NCBI RefSeq assembly: GCF_024649945.1
Contig: NZ_JANKMS010000007.1
Coordinates: 124,001-188,000 of the forward strand
Length of the DNA: 64,000 nt
Direction of reading: 5' to 3'
Source of the DNA: Flavobacterium panacis
GTDB taxonomy: Bacteria > Bacteroidota > Bacteroidia > Flavobacteriales > Flavobacteriaceae
A program made the translations under genes and the position numbers. Shown in pieces: positions 34,129 through 43,500 of the stretch (positions are counted from its first letter, which is position 1; every line of letters starts with the position of its first letter). The notes beneath the pieces were generated by a model. The model made no database searches. It saw only the letters and a list, made by a program, of their open reading frames with translations, and was not told the origin of the DNA.

Positions 34129-36468
34129 TTATCGTTTTAAACTAAAGTGACCTCTTACTTTTCTTCCATCTGTAAAAATTAAAGTAAACCAATAATCATC
34201 TGAAGGTAATTGCTGACCGTTGAAAGTTCCAGTCCAACCCATACTATTTTGGGTCATTTGTTTTAGCAGCTTTCCATAACGGTCAAAAATACTTATGGTG
34301 TAATCTGGAAGTAAGTCAGAATTTTTAATAACCCATAAATCATTGTATCCATCACCATTTGGAGTAAAAAATCTCGGATAATCTAAAACATAAACTAAGA
34401 AAACATTAGATAAGCCGCAGCCATTTTTATCTCTTGCGACAGCATTGTATGTTCCGCTAGTGACATTTGTAAATAAAGGATTATCCTGAAAAACAACTCC
34501 ATCTAATGAAAATTCATAATTTCCTGTTCCTGTATATTCTAGCAAAATAGAATTGTCGTTTCCAGAAAAATCTTTAACAACAGCATTTGTAAGTACCGCA
34601 GGTTCAGATGAAATTACTTTAAAGTTTTTGGTTTTTTTACATCCATTTGCATCTTGTACGGTTACTGAATAATCTCCCGATGCAGTAATAACAATAGAAT
34701 TTGTCATTTCTCCAGTGCTCCATAAATAACTGCTAAATCCAGTTGCGACCGATAAAGTTATAGTGCTGTTTTTACATAGATATTCTGATTCGTCTTCAAA
34801 GTTTGGCGGATCAAAAGTGTTTACAACTAGAGGAACTGGTACAACATCATAACAATCCGGACCGTTTACAACTCTTGCATAAATAGTTTGGTTGTATGGA
34901 ATTGTATTTTGAAATATAGTAGGTAATACATTTGTTTCTGTCAGAGCGTCATTTGCTGTTAAAAAATAATGAACAGTTAATCCATTAGGAAGACCAGTAG
35001 TAATTTTGGGTGTAACTTCATCATTCAGATTAAATTGATATAAACCATCTTGATTTTCATCTCCATCACAAGTAGTTGTTGGAGTAGTATCGGTAATAGA
35101 AGTTGTTGCAATTTGCAAAGTTACTTCAGCAGTTGTAAAACAACCAAATTGATTTTCTAAACGAGCATATACAATTTGATTATTTGCAGTATTGATATAA
35201 TGGTCAGGTGTAGTTATTTTATTGGTTTTGGTTTTAGCATTTCCTAAAGTTAGATAATAACCTTCAGTAGTAATATTTGCAGCATTGTTTTTTACAATAT
35301 TATCAGCTTTTGTCAAATTAAAAATGGAAATTCCGTCATTATTATCATCACATTGTAAAAGAGAAGTATTTGAAGAAAGAATTTCAGAAGCATAATCAAT
35401 TTTTATTTCGCCAGATGATTGACAAGTGCCGCCGATAACAGTAGCTTCTACAATATATGTTCCAGCATCTACAACAGTATAAGTCGAATTGGTACTTAAG
35501 ATTACAGTAGGATTATCTTTTTTAAACCATCTGAAAGTATATTCAGAAGAAGATAAATTACTGTTTAACTGGATTTCTTCTCCAAAACAAGCTGGATTGT
35601 TTGCGGCAATTGTACGATCTTCGCCCAATATAATTTTTGAAGCAAAACTACCTGCCTCAAGAAATATAGCCGATTCCAGGTTTCTATTTTGATCATCAGC
35701 AATTACCAATTTTACGTGGTATTTTCTTCCAGCAATTACATTAGACTGAGCGGTCATAACAACAGTTTGTCCCGCATAATTTACAGGGCTGTTGTTAGTG
35801 TTATAACCATAGAAATAAGCAGGATTGGAAGCATTACAACCTGTGTAAGGAAGACCTCCAGGCACTGTACCAGCTTGAATTTGAGGATGGATATTTACAG
35901 ATGAAACAGCTGTAGTAGTATTAGGGATGACTGCCAAATTTGTATAAGGATCCGAAGTTCCTGCTTCTTTGATCAAAAAAGCAAAACCATCAGAATATAA
36001 ACAAGGATAACCATATTGATACTCATTTGAAGCAAAAAGATAATTAAAACTTAATGAATTTGCCGAAGCAATAAAATCAAATTCCAGAACAGTTGCATTA
36101 ACAGATTGGGTTCCTACAGCCTGATCAAGGTCGCTGTCTCCTAGCCAATTTGGACTGTCACTACTAGTTAATTCACTTACAAAAGGCCCAACAGCACTTT
36201 GCGCTGTTGATGTTGCCAATACTATTCCTTCTTCAAAAGGAAAATTGCTTCCATTTCTGTTAAAATAGGCAAAGCTCTGTTTTCCAGGTCTAAAATTGTC
36301 ACCTTTTCCAGTTGCGTTTGAACCCACAGCACACGAAGTACTAATTAGAACATCTTCAATAAGCTCCTGTGGTGTTCTTTGATCGTTAATTGTAATAACT
36401 TGTGCATTAACGCTTATTGATGCGTAACTTACAGATAATAGAATGAAAAGCCTTTTAAAATAAATCAT
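34129..36468 (-). CDS. T9SS type B secreted protein with choice-of-anchor L domain
   Basis: The 779-residue product has a signal peptide ending SVNAQ (23). A choice-of-anchor L domain covers about 25-275 (QRTPQELIEDVLIS, FEEGIVLATSTAQSAVGP, LEFDFIASANSLSFNYLFASNEYQYG). An Ig-like/PKD region follows, then two copies of a roughly 95-residue CDD module (about 365-550), a further beta domain, and a type B T9SS sorting domain (FFTPNGDGYNDLW through GHFSLKR). It is likely a cell-surface or released adhesin. It begins 16 bp after an ABC-2 permease gene and seems to share its transcript. Confidence 0.88.
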   Translation of the reverse strand: MIYFKRLFILLSVSYASISVNAQVITINDQRTPQELIEDVLISTSCAVGSNATGKGDNFRPGKQSFAYFNRNGSNFPFEEGIVLATSTAQSAVGPFVSELTSSDSPNWLGDSDLDQAVGTQSVNATVLEFDFIASANSLSFNYLFASNEYQYGYPCLYSDGFAFLIKEAGTSDPYTNLAVIPNTTTAVSSVNIHPQIQAGTVPGGLPYTGCNASNPAYFYGYNTNNSPVNYAGQTVVMTAQSNVIAGRKYHVKLVIADDQNRNLESAIFLEAGSFASKIILGEDRTIAANNPACFGEEIQLNSNLSSSEYTFRWFKKDNPTVILSTNSTYTVVDAGTYIVEATVIGGTCQSSGEIKIDYASEILSSNTSLLQCDDNNDGISIFNLTKADNIVKNNAANITTEGYYLTLGNAKTKTNKITTPDHYINTANNQIVYARLENQFGCFTTAEVTLQIATTSITDTTPTTTCDGDENQDGLYQFNLNDEVTPKITTGLPNGLTVHYFLTANDALTETNVLPTIFQNTIPYNQTIYARVVNGPDCYDVVPVPLVVNTFDPPNFEDESEYLCKNSTITLSVATGFSSYLWSTGEMTNSIVITASGDYSVTVQDANGCKKTKNFKVISSEPAVLTNAVVKDFSGNDNSILLEYTGTGNYEFSLDGVVFQDNPLFTNVTSGTYNAVARDKNGCGLSNVFLVYVLDYPRFFTPNGDGYNDLWVIKNSDLLPDYTISIFDRYGKLLKQMTQNSMGWTGTFNGQQLPSDDYWFTLIFTDGRKVRGHFSLKR

Positions 36469-36483
36469 AGTATAACAAATATA

Positions 36484-37320
36484 CTATAAATCTCTATTTT
36501 TTAATAGTTTGTAAGAAAAATAAACAAACAGGAATGTCCACGTTAAAACAATTAAAATCGCAGTGTAACTAACGCTGTAATCTATGTCTGTTTGGATTCC
36601 AATTTGAGAACCAATGTTTTTAATTACAGACAATCTGGGAGCAGGATTAACAATCAGATTCGACATAGATTCCAAAGGTAAAAACTGTGTGATTTTTTCG
36701 TCTGTGTCGCTATCAGGGAAAATTTCAAATGCTAGATAGCCTCTTATAAAGCTTTCAATGATAGTCCAAACTAAAAGAAAACCTAAAGCAAATGCCGATC
36801 TTTTTACAAAAATTCCTAAAAACAAGCATAATGAAAAGAAGCCTGTTAGTTTTACAAAAAAAGCTAAAAGATAATCCAAGTCAGTACATATAATGCCAAT
36901 TTCAGTGTATGAAGAAAAGAATAATCCTAAGATAAGACTCATTACAAATACAAAAACCGTTGATAGAAGTGCAAACAATACAACTGTCAAAAACTTAGAT
37001 AGAATAAATTCTTTTTTACTTAAACCGTCTATCAAATTTTGTTTTAAAGTTCCATAACTATATTCATTAGCCATCATAGAAACAATTACAATGGCAAGGA
37101 AAAATTTAAGTATAGCAGCAACATAAGTGTTGAAATGCCAAATAAAAGGAAAGTTAAATATTCCCATTTCGGCAAAATGAAGTTTGAAAGGACCAATATC
37201 AAATTTAATGGAGGCAATAAGCGCAATAAAAGACAGTAAAATAAAATAGGTTAAAGTTAAAATACGACTGGCTTTATTCATCCAGATTTTTTGCAATTCT
37301 ATAGAGATAAGTCTTTTCAT
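36484..37320 (-). CDS. ABC-2-type transporter permease
   Basis: The 278-residue product has six hydrophobic segments in the ABC-2 arrangement: an N-terminal amphipathic lead-in (MKRLISIELQKIWMNKASR), the cytoplasmic YGTLKQNLIDGLSKKEFILSKF coupling region, and a large last loop before the final helix. It pairs with the ATPase encoded 3 bp upstream. The substrate is unknown; small ABC-2 exporters of this type move peptides, antibiotics or lipids. It precedes the choice-of-anchor L protein gene by 15 bp. Confidence 0.88.
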   Translation of the reverse strand: MKRLISIELQKIWMNKASRILTLTYFILLSFIALIASIKFDIGPFKLHFAEMGIFNFPFIWHFNTYVAAILKFFLAIVIVSMMANEYSYGTLKQNLIDGLSKKEFILSKFLTVVLFALLSTVFVFVMSLILGLFFSSYTEIGIICTDLDYLLAFFVKLTGFFSLCLFLGIFVKRSAFALGFLLVWTIIESFIRGYLAFEIFPDSDTDEKITQFLPLESMSNLIVNPAPRLSVIKNIGSQIGIQTDIDYSVSYTAILIVLTWTFLFVYFSYKLLKNRDL

Positions 37321-37323
37321 GGC

Positions 37324-38235
37324 TTAGTTGTTTTTTGGATTGGTGTTTTGGGTTAATTCTAAAAATTGAGCTTCCAGACTATTTTTACGTTTTACCAAAT
37401 GATCTAAAACAATATTTTTAGAAAATAAAAATTGGTTTAAATCTGATGCTGATAAGTCTGATTTTAAATAAACCAAAATCTTTCCATCTTCTTCTTTAAT
37501 TTCTTCAACAGCATCATGAATACTTAAAACTGATTTTAGAGCGTTGTTATCATTCGAAGAAATTTCAAAGAAACCTTCATTTGCAGACATTCCGTTTACA
37601 GAACCAGAATATAAAACTTCTCCTTTTCTTAAAACAATGACCTCAGAACATACTTTTTCAACTTCATCCAGTAAATGAGAAGCCAGCAAAATTGTAGTTC
37701 CCTGCGAAGCAATTTTTTTAATAATATCTCTAATCTGATGAATTCCCTGCGGATCTAATCCGTTGGTAGGTTCGTCTAAAATTAAGATTTCAGGATCATT
37801 CAAAAGTGCAGATGCAATAGCGAGACGTTGTTTCATTCCTAAAGAAAAAGTACTGAATTTGCTGTCTTTTCTTTCGCTTAAACCTACCAATTCTAACTTT
37901 TCACTGACCTTAGCGTAATTTATGTTTTTAATTTTACAAACCAGTTTCAGGTTTTGCTCAGCTGTCATATAAGGGTAAAAATTTGGTCTTTCTATAATAG
38001 CACCAACTTTTTTTAAAGCTTCATGTGTTTCTAATTTGCCATCAAACCAGCGATAATTACCAGAGGATTTGTTTACAACATTTAGTACAATTCCTAATGT
38101 TGTCGATTTTCCGCTGCCGTTTGGGCCAAGAATGCCATAAACTCGACCTTTTTGTATACTGAAAGATACATTTTTTAAAGCCTGAATCCGGCCGTATCTT
38201 TTGTTTAGATTCTCAATGGTTAATATGGTTTCCAA
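37324..38235 (-). CDS. ABC transporter ATP-binding protein
   Basis: The 303-residue product has a complete ATPase domain: Walker A GPNGSGKS (38-45), a Q-loop region, signature FSLGMKQR (130-137), Walker B ILILDEP (150-156), and a switch His in LLASHLLDEVE. The C-terminal 90 residues are the accessory region seen in CcmA/NatA-like subunits of ABC-2 exporters. It is the first gene of a three-gene minus-strand operon with the permease and the T9SS protein. Confidence 0.92.
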   Translation of the reverse strand: METILTIENLNKRYGRIQALKNVSFSIQKGRVYGILGPNGSGKSTTLGIVLNVVNKSSGNYRWFDGKLETHEALKKVGAIIERPNFYPYMTAEQNLKLVCKIKNINYAKVSEKLELVGLSERKDSKFSTFSLGMKQRLAIASALLNDPEILILDEPTNGLDPQGIHQIRDIIKKIASQGTTILLASHLLDEVEKVCSEVIVLRKGEVLYSGSVNGMSANEGFFEISSNDNNALKSVLSIHDAVEEIKEEDGKILVYLKSDLSASDLNQFLFSKNIVLDHLVKRKNSLEAQFLELTQNTNPKNN

Positions 38236-38316
38236 ATTTTTCTGGTTTTAGTTTTAAGTATGACGAATCAATTTGATTTTTGTTACTTTAATTTCTAACA
38301 TTAAATCGTATTGGCG

Positions 38317-38324
38317 TAAATTTG
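38317..38324 (+). promoter_or_regulatory. -7 box of the gene at 38342
   Basis: TAAATTTG fits TAnnTTTG. It lies 17 bp before the ATG at 38342 and downstream of the longer-frame ATG at 38273, so the shorter start is preferred. Confidence 0.6.
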
Positions 38325-38341
38325 TAATAAAGATATTTAAA

Positions 38342-39394
38342 ATGAGCGAGCCTTTAATGGTTTTAAAAAAACCTTCTTATCCTTTAACACAACCACTTTT
38401 AAGTTATTTGGAACGATACGAACGTATTTCTAAAGTTTCCGTGTTTTATGATGACTTGCTTCGTTTTTCTGGATCTATAAATGTTTACGATAAACATGAT
38501 AATGATACTCTTTGGATTCGGGTTTATTACAGCGAATTTGAAAGAAATGAAATCGATTTAAATCTAAAAAGAATTTATTCTCTTTTGCATTCTGATGGTA
38601 ACAGCGAGATTATCCAATTTCTAAATATTGATGCCATTGATTATTGTACTTTTGGAAATTCAAAACCGTTCAGAATCAAAGTTCGAAATATTCTGAATGA
38701 TAATTACGTTCACTTTTATATCAAAAAAGCCGATGCATCCCGAATTTACGGATTAGAACTGGAAGATATTTTATCTCCAGATAAAATCAATTTTTTGGTT
38801 TATAATGATACTTTGATCGAAGAACATATTATCGGAATTCCGGGCGATGTTTTTATGGATACTTTGTTAGAAAGTTGTTCTGAAATGGAAAAAGCGCAGA
38901 TTGCGAAAGAGTTTGTGAAATTCAACGAACGTTGTATGATTCGTCTTTTAGGAGATATGAGAGCTTATAATTATGTAATTGTCCCAATTCACGATTTTGA
39001 TCAAGTAGTGTATAAAATCCGCCCAATCGATTTTGACCAGCAATGTTACGAAGGCAATTTTAAAGTGTATCGTCCGCAGTTTTTTAAGGAAAATTTCCCG
39101 ATGATTAAACTCATAAAAGAAAAACTGGAAGAACGTTCTATTATTCAGTATAAAGATGAAGAAAGGGCAATTCTGGCCAAACGTATCCATTCGGCTGAAA
39201 ACAGAATTAAAAAACTTTTGAATATCATGTGTCATGATACCATTTCAACAGAAGAACATCTAAATCAACTGAAAATGGAATTGTATCGATACACAAATGA
39301 TATGAAGTTTAAAAATGCTAAATCAATGGGACATATTATGCACGCGGCATTTGAGTTTATTACCCGTAATTTTAAAAACACAAACCTAGTTTAA
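38342..39394 (+). CDS. Conserved protein of unknown function with kinase-like motif pair
   Basis: From the ATG at 38342 the product has 350 residues without signal or membrane segments. The frame opens at 38273, but the -7 box at 38317 lies after that codon. I do not recognise a named family. It has a beta-rich first half with FYIKKAD (126-132). The central IEEHIIGIPGDVFM is followed by GDMRAYNYVIV (D205, R207, N210) and, about 20 residues later, IRPIDFDQQ (D230, D232). The D-x-R-x-x-N then D-F-D spacing resembles the catalytic and metal-binding loops of HipA/CotH-type atypical kinases. The C-terminal 110 residues are helical and charged. The kinase idea is inference from motif geometry only. 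Confidence 0.7.
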   Translation: MSEPLMVLKKPSYPLTQPLLSYLERYERISKVSVFYDDLLRFSGSINVYDKHDNDTLWIRVYYSEFERNEIDLNLKRIYSLLHSDGNSEIIQFLNIDAIDYCTFGNSKPFRIKVRNILNDNYVHFYIKKADASRIYGLELEDILSPDKINFLVYNDTLIEEHIIGIPGDVFMDTLLESCSEMEKAQIAKEFVKFNERCMIRLLGDMRAYNYVIVPIHDFDQVVYKIRPIDFDQQCYEGNFKVYRPQFFKENFPMIKLIKEKLEERSIIQYKDEERAILAKRIHSAENRIKKLLNIMCHDTISTEEHLNQLKMELYRYTNDMKFKNAKSMGHIMHAAFEFITRNFKNTNLV

Positions 39395-39405
39395 AAAACG
39401 CTTTC

Positions 39406-39471
39406 ACCATATAAGGCATATAAGATTATTTAAGGAAAACTTTTTAAATTTACTTACATGACTTATATGGT
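39406..39471. repeat. 9-nt-period intergenic inverted repeat
   Basis: The left side reads ACCATATAAG then GCATATAAG and ATTATTTAAG; the right side reads ACTTACATG, ACTTATATG and G. The outer 10-nt arms ACCATATAAG (39406-39415) and CTTATATGGT (39462-39471) are perfectly complementary. It lies between two plus-strand genes, ending 17 bp before the next start codon. Confidence 0.65.
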
Positions 39472-39488
39472 TTAAAAAAAAACAATCT

Positions 39489-40346
39489 ATGAACAAAATT
39501 TTCTTAGTTGCCGTTTCTATAGTTTTATTAGCTTGCCAGAAACAATCGGGTTCTGATTTAAAGGAGCTTTATTCACTTCCGAAGAAATTAAAAGAAGTTT
39601 CAGGAATAACCTATTTTCCTGAAAACAATTTGCTTTACACTTTAGAAGACAGCGGAAACAAAAATGCAATTTATGCCATTGATTCAAAAGGGAAGCTGGC
39701 CAAAACAATTACGCTGTCGAATGCGACAAATGTAGATTGGGAAGACATCACGAAAGATAAAACAGGGAATATTTACATTGGTGATTTTGGAAACAATGAT
39801 AACGAGAGAAGAGATTTATGTATTTATAAAGTGGCCAAAAATCAACTGAATAATGATTTGGCTAAAGCCGAATATAAAATCTCATTTTCTTATCCAGAAC
39901 AAAAAGAATTTCCTCCAAAGAAAAAAGAAATGTTTTTTGATGTTGAAAGTTTCTTCGAAATGAACGGTTACTTTTATCTTTTTACAAAAAACAGAAGCAA
40001 AGGTTTTGATGGAACTGTTTTTATCTACAAAATAAAAAATGCTGCCGGAACTCAAAAAGCATTAAAAATTGGAGAATTCAAAACATGTAACAATTACAAT
40101 CATTGCGTCCTGACGAGCGCTTCAATAAGTCCTGATGGAAAAAAAGTAGCTTTATTAAGTCATGATAAAGTGCTGCTATTTAAAGATTTTAAAGGAGACT
40201 TATTCCACAAAGGCACTCAAACCGAAATAAACTTAAATCACTTTTCTCAAAAAGAAGCGATTGTTTTTAAAGACAACAACACTTTACTGATCGCCGACGA
40301 AAAAACAAATAAAATAGGAGGAAAGGTTTATGAATTTAAGCTTTAG
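39489..40346 (+). CDS. Lipoprotein with beta-propeller-like fold, unknown function
   Basis: The 285-residue product has a lipoprotein signal with C16 (LLAC). The mature part has blade-like repeats: LKEVSGITYFPENNLLYTLEDSG, DWEDITKDKTGNIYIGDFGNN, SFFEMNGYFYLFTKNRS, and SISPDGKKVALLSHDKV. These resemble SdiA-regulated/phytase-like six-bladed propellers. The wording EDITKD..GNIYIGDFGNN is frequent in bacteroidotal lipoproteins of this type. No enzyme residues can be assigned. It is bordered by period-9 and period-8 intergenic repeats and converges on the large phosphoesterase fusion gene. Confidence 0.75.
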   Translation: MNKIFLVAVSIVLLACQKQSGSDLKELYSLPKKLKEVSGITYFPENNLLYTLEDSGNKNAIYAIDSKGKLAKTITLSNATNVDWEDITKDKTGNIYIGDFGNNDNERRDLCIYKVAKNQLNNDLAKAEYKISFSYPEQKEFPPKKKEMFFDVESFFEMNGYFYLFTKNRSKGFDGTVFIYKIKNAAGTQKALKIGEFKTCNNYNHCVLTSASISPDGKKVALLSHDKVLLFKDFKGDLFHKGTQTEINLNHFSQKEAIVFKDNNTLLIADEKTNKIGGKVYEFKL

Positions 40347-40351
40347 TTGGA

Positions 40352-40540
40352 GATTCTAAGATGCTAAGCTACTAAGTTTCTAAGCAGAAAAGATAGCCAC
40401 GAATTACACAAATTTCCACGAATTCTTTATTTGTGCAATTAAAAAAGTTAGCCACGAATTCACGAATTATTTAATTTAAAATTCGTGAATTCGTGGCTAA
40501 AAAACTTAGCATCTTAGTAGCTTAGCAACTTAGCATCTTT
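40352..40540. repeat. 8-nt-period nested hairpin element between convergent genes
   Basis: The left arm (40352-40383) is four 8-nt words of the form GnnnCTAA. The right arm (40505-40536) is four words CTTAGCAT, CTTAGTAG, CTTAGCAA, CTTAGCAT. The arms pair over about 34 nt with four mismatches. Nested inside is a perfect 21-nt inverted repeat (40448-40468 with 40480-40500, 11-nt loop) that contains CACGAATT twice in tandem, again an 8-nt period. A degenerate third copy of GCCACGAATT lies at 40397-40425. No ORF is present. It separates two convergent genes. Confidence 0.85.
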
Positions 40541-43500
40541 TTAAAAACTATATGCCGCTCCAAAAATCACCCTTCCAATTTCTTCAGGAGATTTAAAATA
40601 GGAGATTCTGGCAGTTAGAACATTTACAGCATTTAGCCAAAGTCCGCCACCATAATCGTGGTGCCATTTTCTTGAATTTTCGCCATCAAGCCATATTCTT
40701 CCATAGTCGAAACCACCAAGAATTCCATAAGTAAACGGAGCAATTGTTTTTCTAATTCTGCCAAGACTTAGACGTAAATCAGAACTTTGAGAGAAATACG
40801 AATTTCCTAAAAATCTTTCGTTTCTAAAACCACGCAAATCAGTATCACCTCCCAAAGAAGCACCTTGGTAGAATGCATAATTATTGTTTAGAATTGTTTT
40901 TCCTTTAAGATAAGTTGCCAAAACCAATTTCCCTTCTTTATCAATTCGATGCGTAAAGCCTAAAATACTTTCAAGAGTTGGGAAGTTTTTACTGGTTTCA
41001 TCCAAATTTGCTGTCCAAGTTCCAGCAAGCATAAAATACATCCCTAAAGTTGGTTTTGCAGCAAAATCTGAATTTTTGAAAACATATTTTACTTTTAAGC
41101 TTCCAAAATTTTCGGCATCAAATATATCTGGATTTACAACTCCAGGAATATTAATATATCTATTTTCAGTATTTTCGACATTCATTCTCTGGAAAATTGG
41201 CTGAATGCTAAATTCACTTCCATATCTTCCAACGTGTCTAATGGCGCCCGAAGCATTGAATTTTCTAATACGAACACGATTATAATCTAAATCATCATCA
41301 TTTTCATATTTTGATTCATTTCCATAACCAAAATAATTCATGGCGAAGTTAGGAGTCGTATAAAGTGATTCAACATCAATAACCCATCTTCCAAGTAAAC
41401 CTGGGAAATGAGCAGCATAATTAAATTCTAAACCTCCTGTAGCAAAATAGTAGAAAGCATTAAAAATATGTCTCTGTGTATATGGATTTTGCTTAAAATT
41501 ATTTACTGTGTAATTTAAATTGATTCCTAATTTTACACCGTCGTCAGGATTAAAACCAATGTTAGGAAGACCAGAAATAACATTGTACTTAGGTCTTTCA
41601 TAATTATACGTGTTAACATCGTAATCATCTGTTAACTGCGTCTGGGTTTTAGAATCTAAATTATAAGTATTTTGTTTTGATTTAAAATCGTAAACAATAA
41701 CTTTTTTGCCATTTTCGATATTGTAAGTATCGTTATTCTGACCACCAATTAAACGAACTTTAATTCTAGATTTCTGATTCCCTTTTACTTCAAAAATATC
41801 ATCATCATCTAAACCATAAATCCATAAATTTTTGGTTTTTGCATCGGTAACCGTTTTGGTATATTGTAATTCGTCACCTTCTTTTTTTGCTCTGAAAACC
41901 TGAATTTCAATGCTCTTTTTCGCATTATGATTCAGAACAAATTTGTCTTTTTTGTCTGTTCCAGCAATCATTACCGTTCGGCTTAAAACGTCAGCATAAA
42001 TAGCAGCATACTTTTGAAGTTCTTTTTTTCGGTTTTTTAATTTTCGAATAATTTCATCAACCGTTTCATCTTGAACTTCTTTTGGCATGTTCTTAAAAGA
42101 CTTTTCAATATCACTGTCCGATAAATTGTCCTGAATATATTTTGCTTGCTCAATCCAGTCTTTTTGATCTGCTGTTTTTAAGAAAGCCAAATCTTGCGGA
42201 TAAGGTTCTCTGCTCAGCCATTTTACATTGCTAATTTTATCTTTAAAAGTTCTCATGTGGCGCAATGCTGGAATATTCATTAAAATAGAAAGCAAAGCAC
42301 CATCGTATTTTACAAAAGCCTGATCTCTGTCGCGCGGAATAGGTTTGTAAATTACTTTTCCGTCCTTTTTAAATTCGGCCCAGCGCCATTGATCACTATG
42401 TCTGTCCCAATCTCCAATTAAGATATCAAACAAACGGGCTTTTATATATTCTTTTTCGTCAATCGAGTATTTTTCGTCTTTATGAAGATTAAGCATCACA
42501 TCGTCTGTACCAATAATATTACTTGGATTACCAAAGTTTTTTCCATCTAAATGATTGTCAGCAGGTCTTTCCTCAATCATATACAATTGATCTCCAAATC
42601 CCGCATTAAATTCGCCTAAACCATTTTGTTTCGGAATGTAATATAAAATCGGATTGGTATGCAACAATCCAATTTTGTTAGACATACCGTCGATTGCATA
42701 CGGTGCATATGGGTGAGAAGTAGTATAAAAGTCAAACAAGAAACTTTCAGCATACGTATCTTCAAAATCATTCACAACATATTGATCTTTAAATGCAACA
42801 GATTGTAAAAAGACAGTTGCACTTTTTTTCATACCACGCATTACAAATTCGCGACCTTTTGGATCAGACATTCTTAAAGAAACAGATTGATGTCCGCCAC
42901 CTCCGCGAATTGGAGTTAAACCACCTTTTAAAGTGTCAATAGTAGCTACAGTAGCTTCAATTGGCATGCTGTAATATTTTCGGTAATGTTTACCGAATAA
43001 AAAACTATGAAGCCAGCTTTTATCTGTCATTTTTGGTGAATAGATAGAAGTTGTAATTTTTGATGGAAATTTATTCGGAATATCAGATGCCCAGTTAATT
43101 TCTTTGGCTTTTATAATTTCACGTTCAAAAAGAAGTTTCTCTTTATTGTTTTCATTTACATAGAATGAAACTTTAGCATCACCGCTTTTAAATAAAGTTA
43201 AAGTCGCATAACCATTTCCTCCGTATGAAAAGTCATTTTCGTTTACAGCTCTTGCTGCTTCAGATTTAGAGCCTGCGCCACTGATAATCTGCTGAATATT
43301 CTCATTGCTGATGTACTGTAGATTATGATCATGTCCAGAAACGACAATGACATTTTTCTGCTTTTGCAAAAGCGTTTTAATTCGCTTAGCATAAATAGTG
43401 TATTGTTTATTCTGAATATCCTGCGGACTTACACCAGATGTTTTTCTCAATAAATTGATAAAAGAACCAATTATCGGAAGAGGAATTTTCTTTTCTAACG

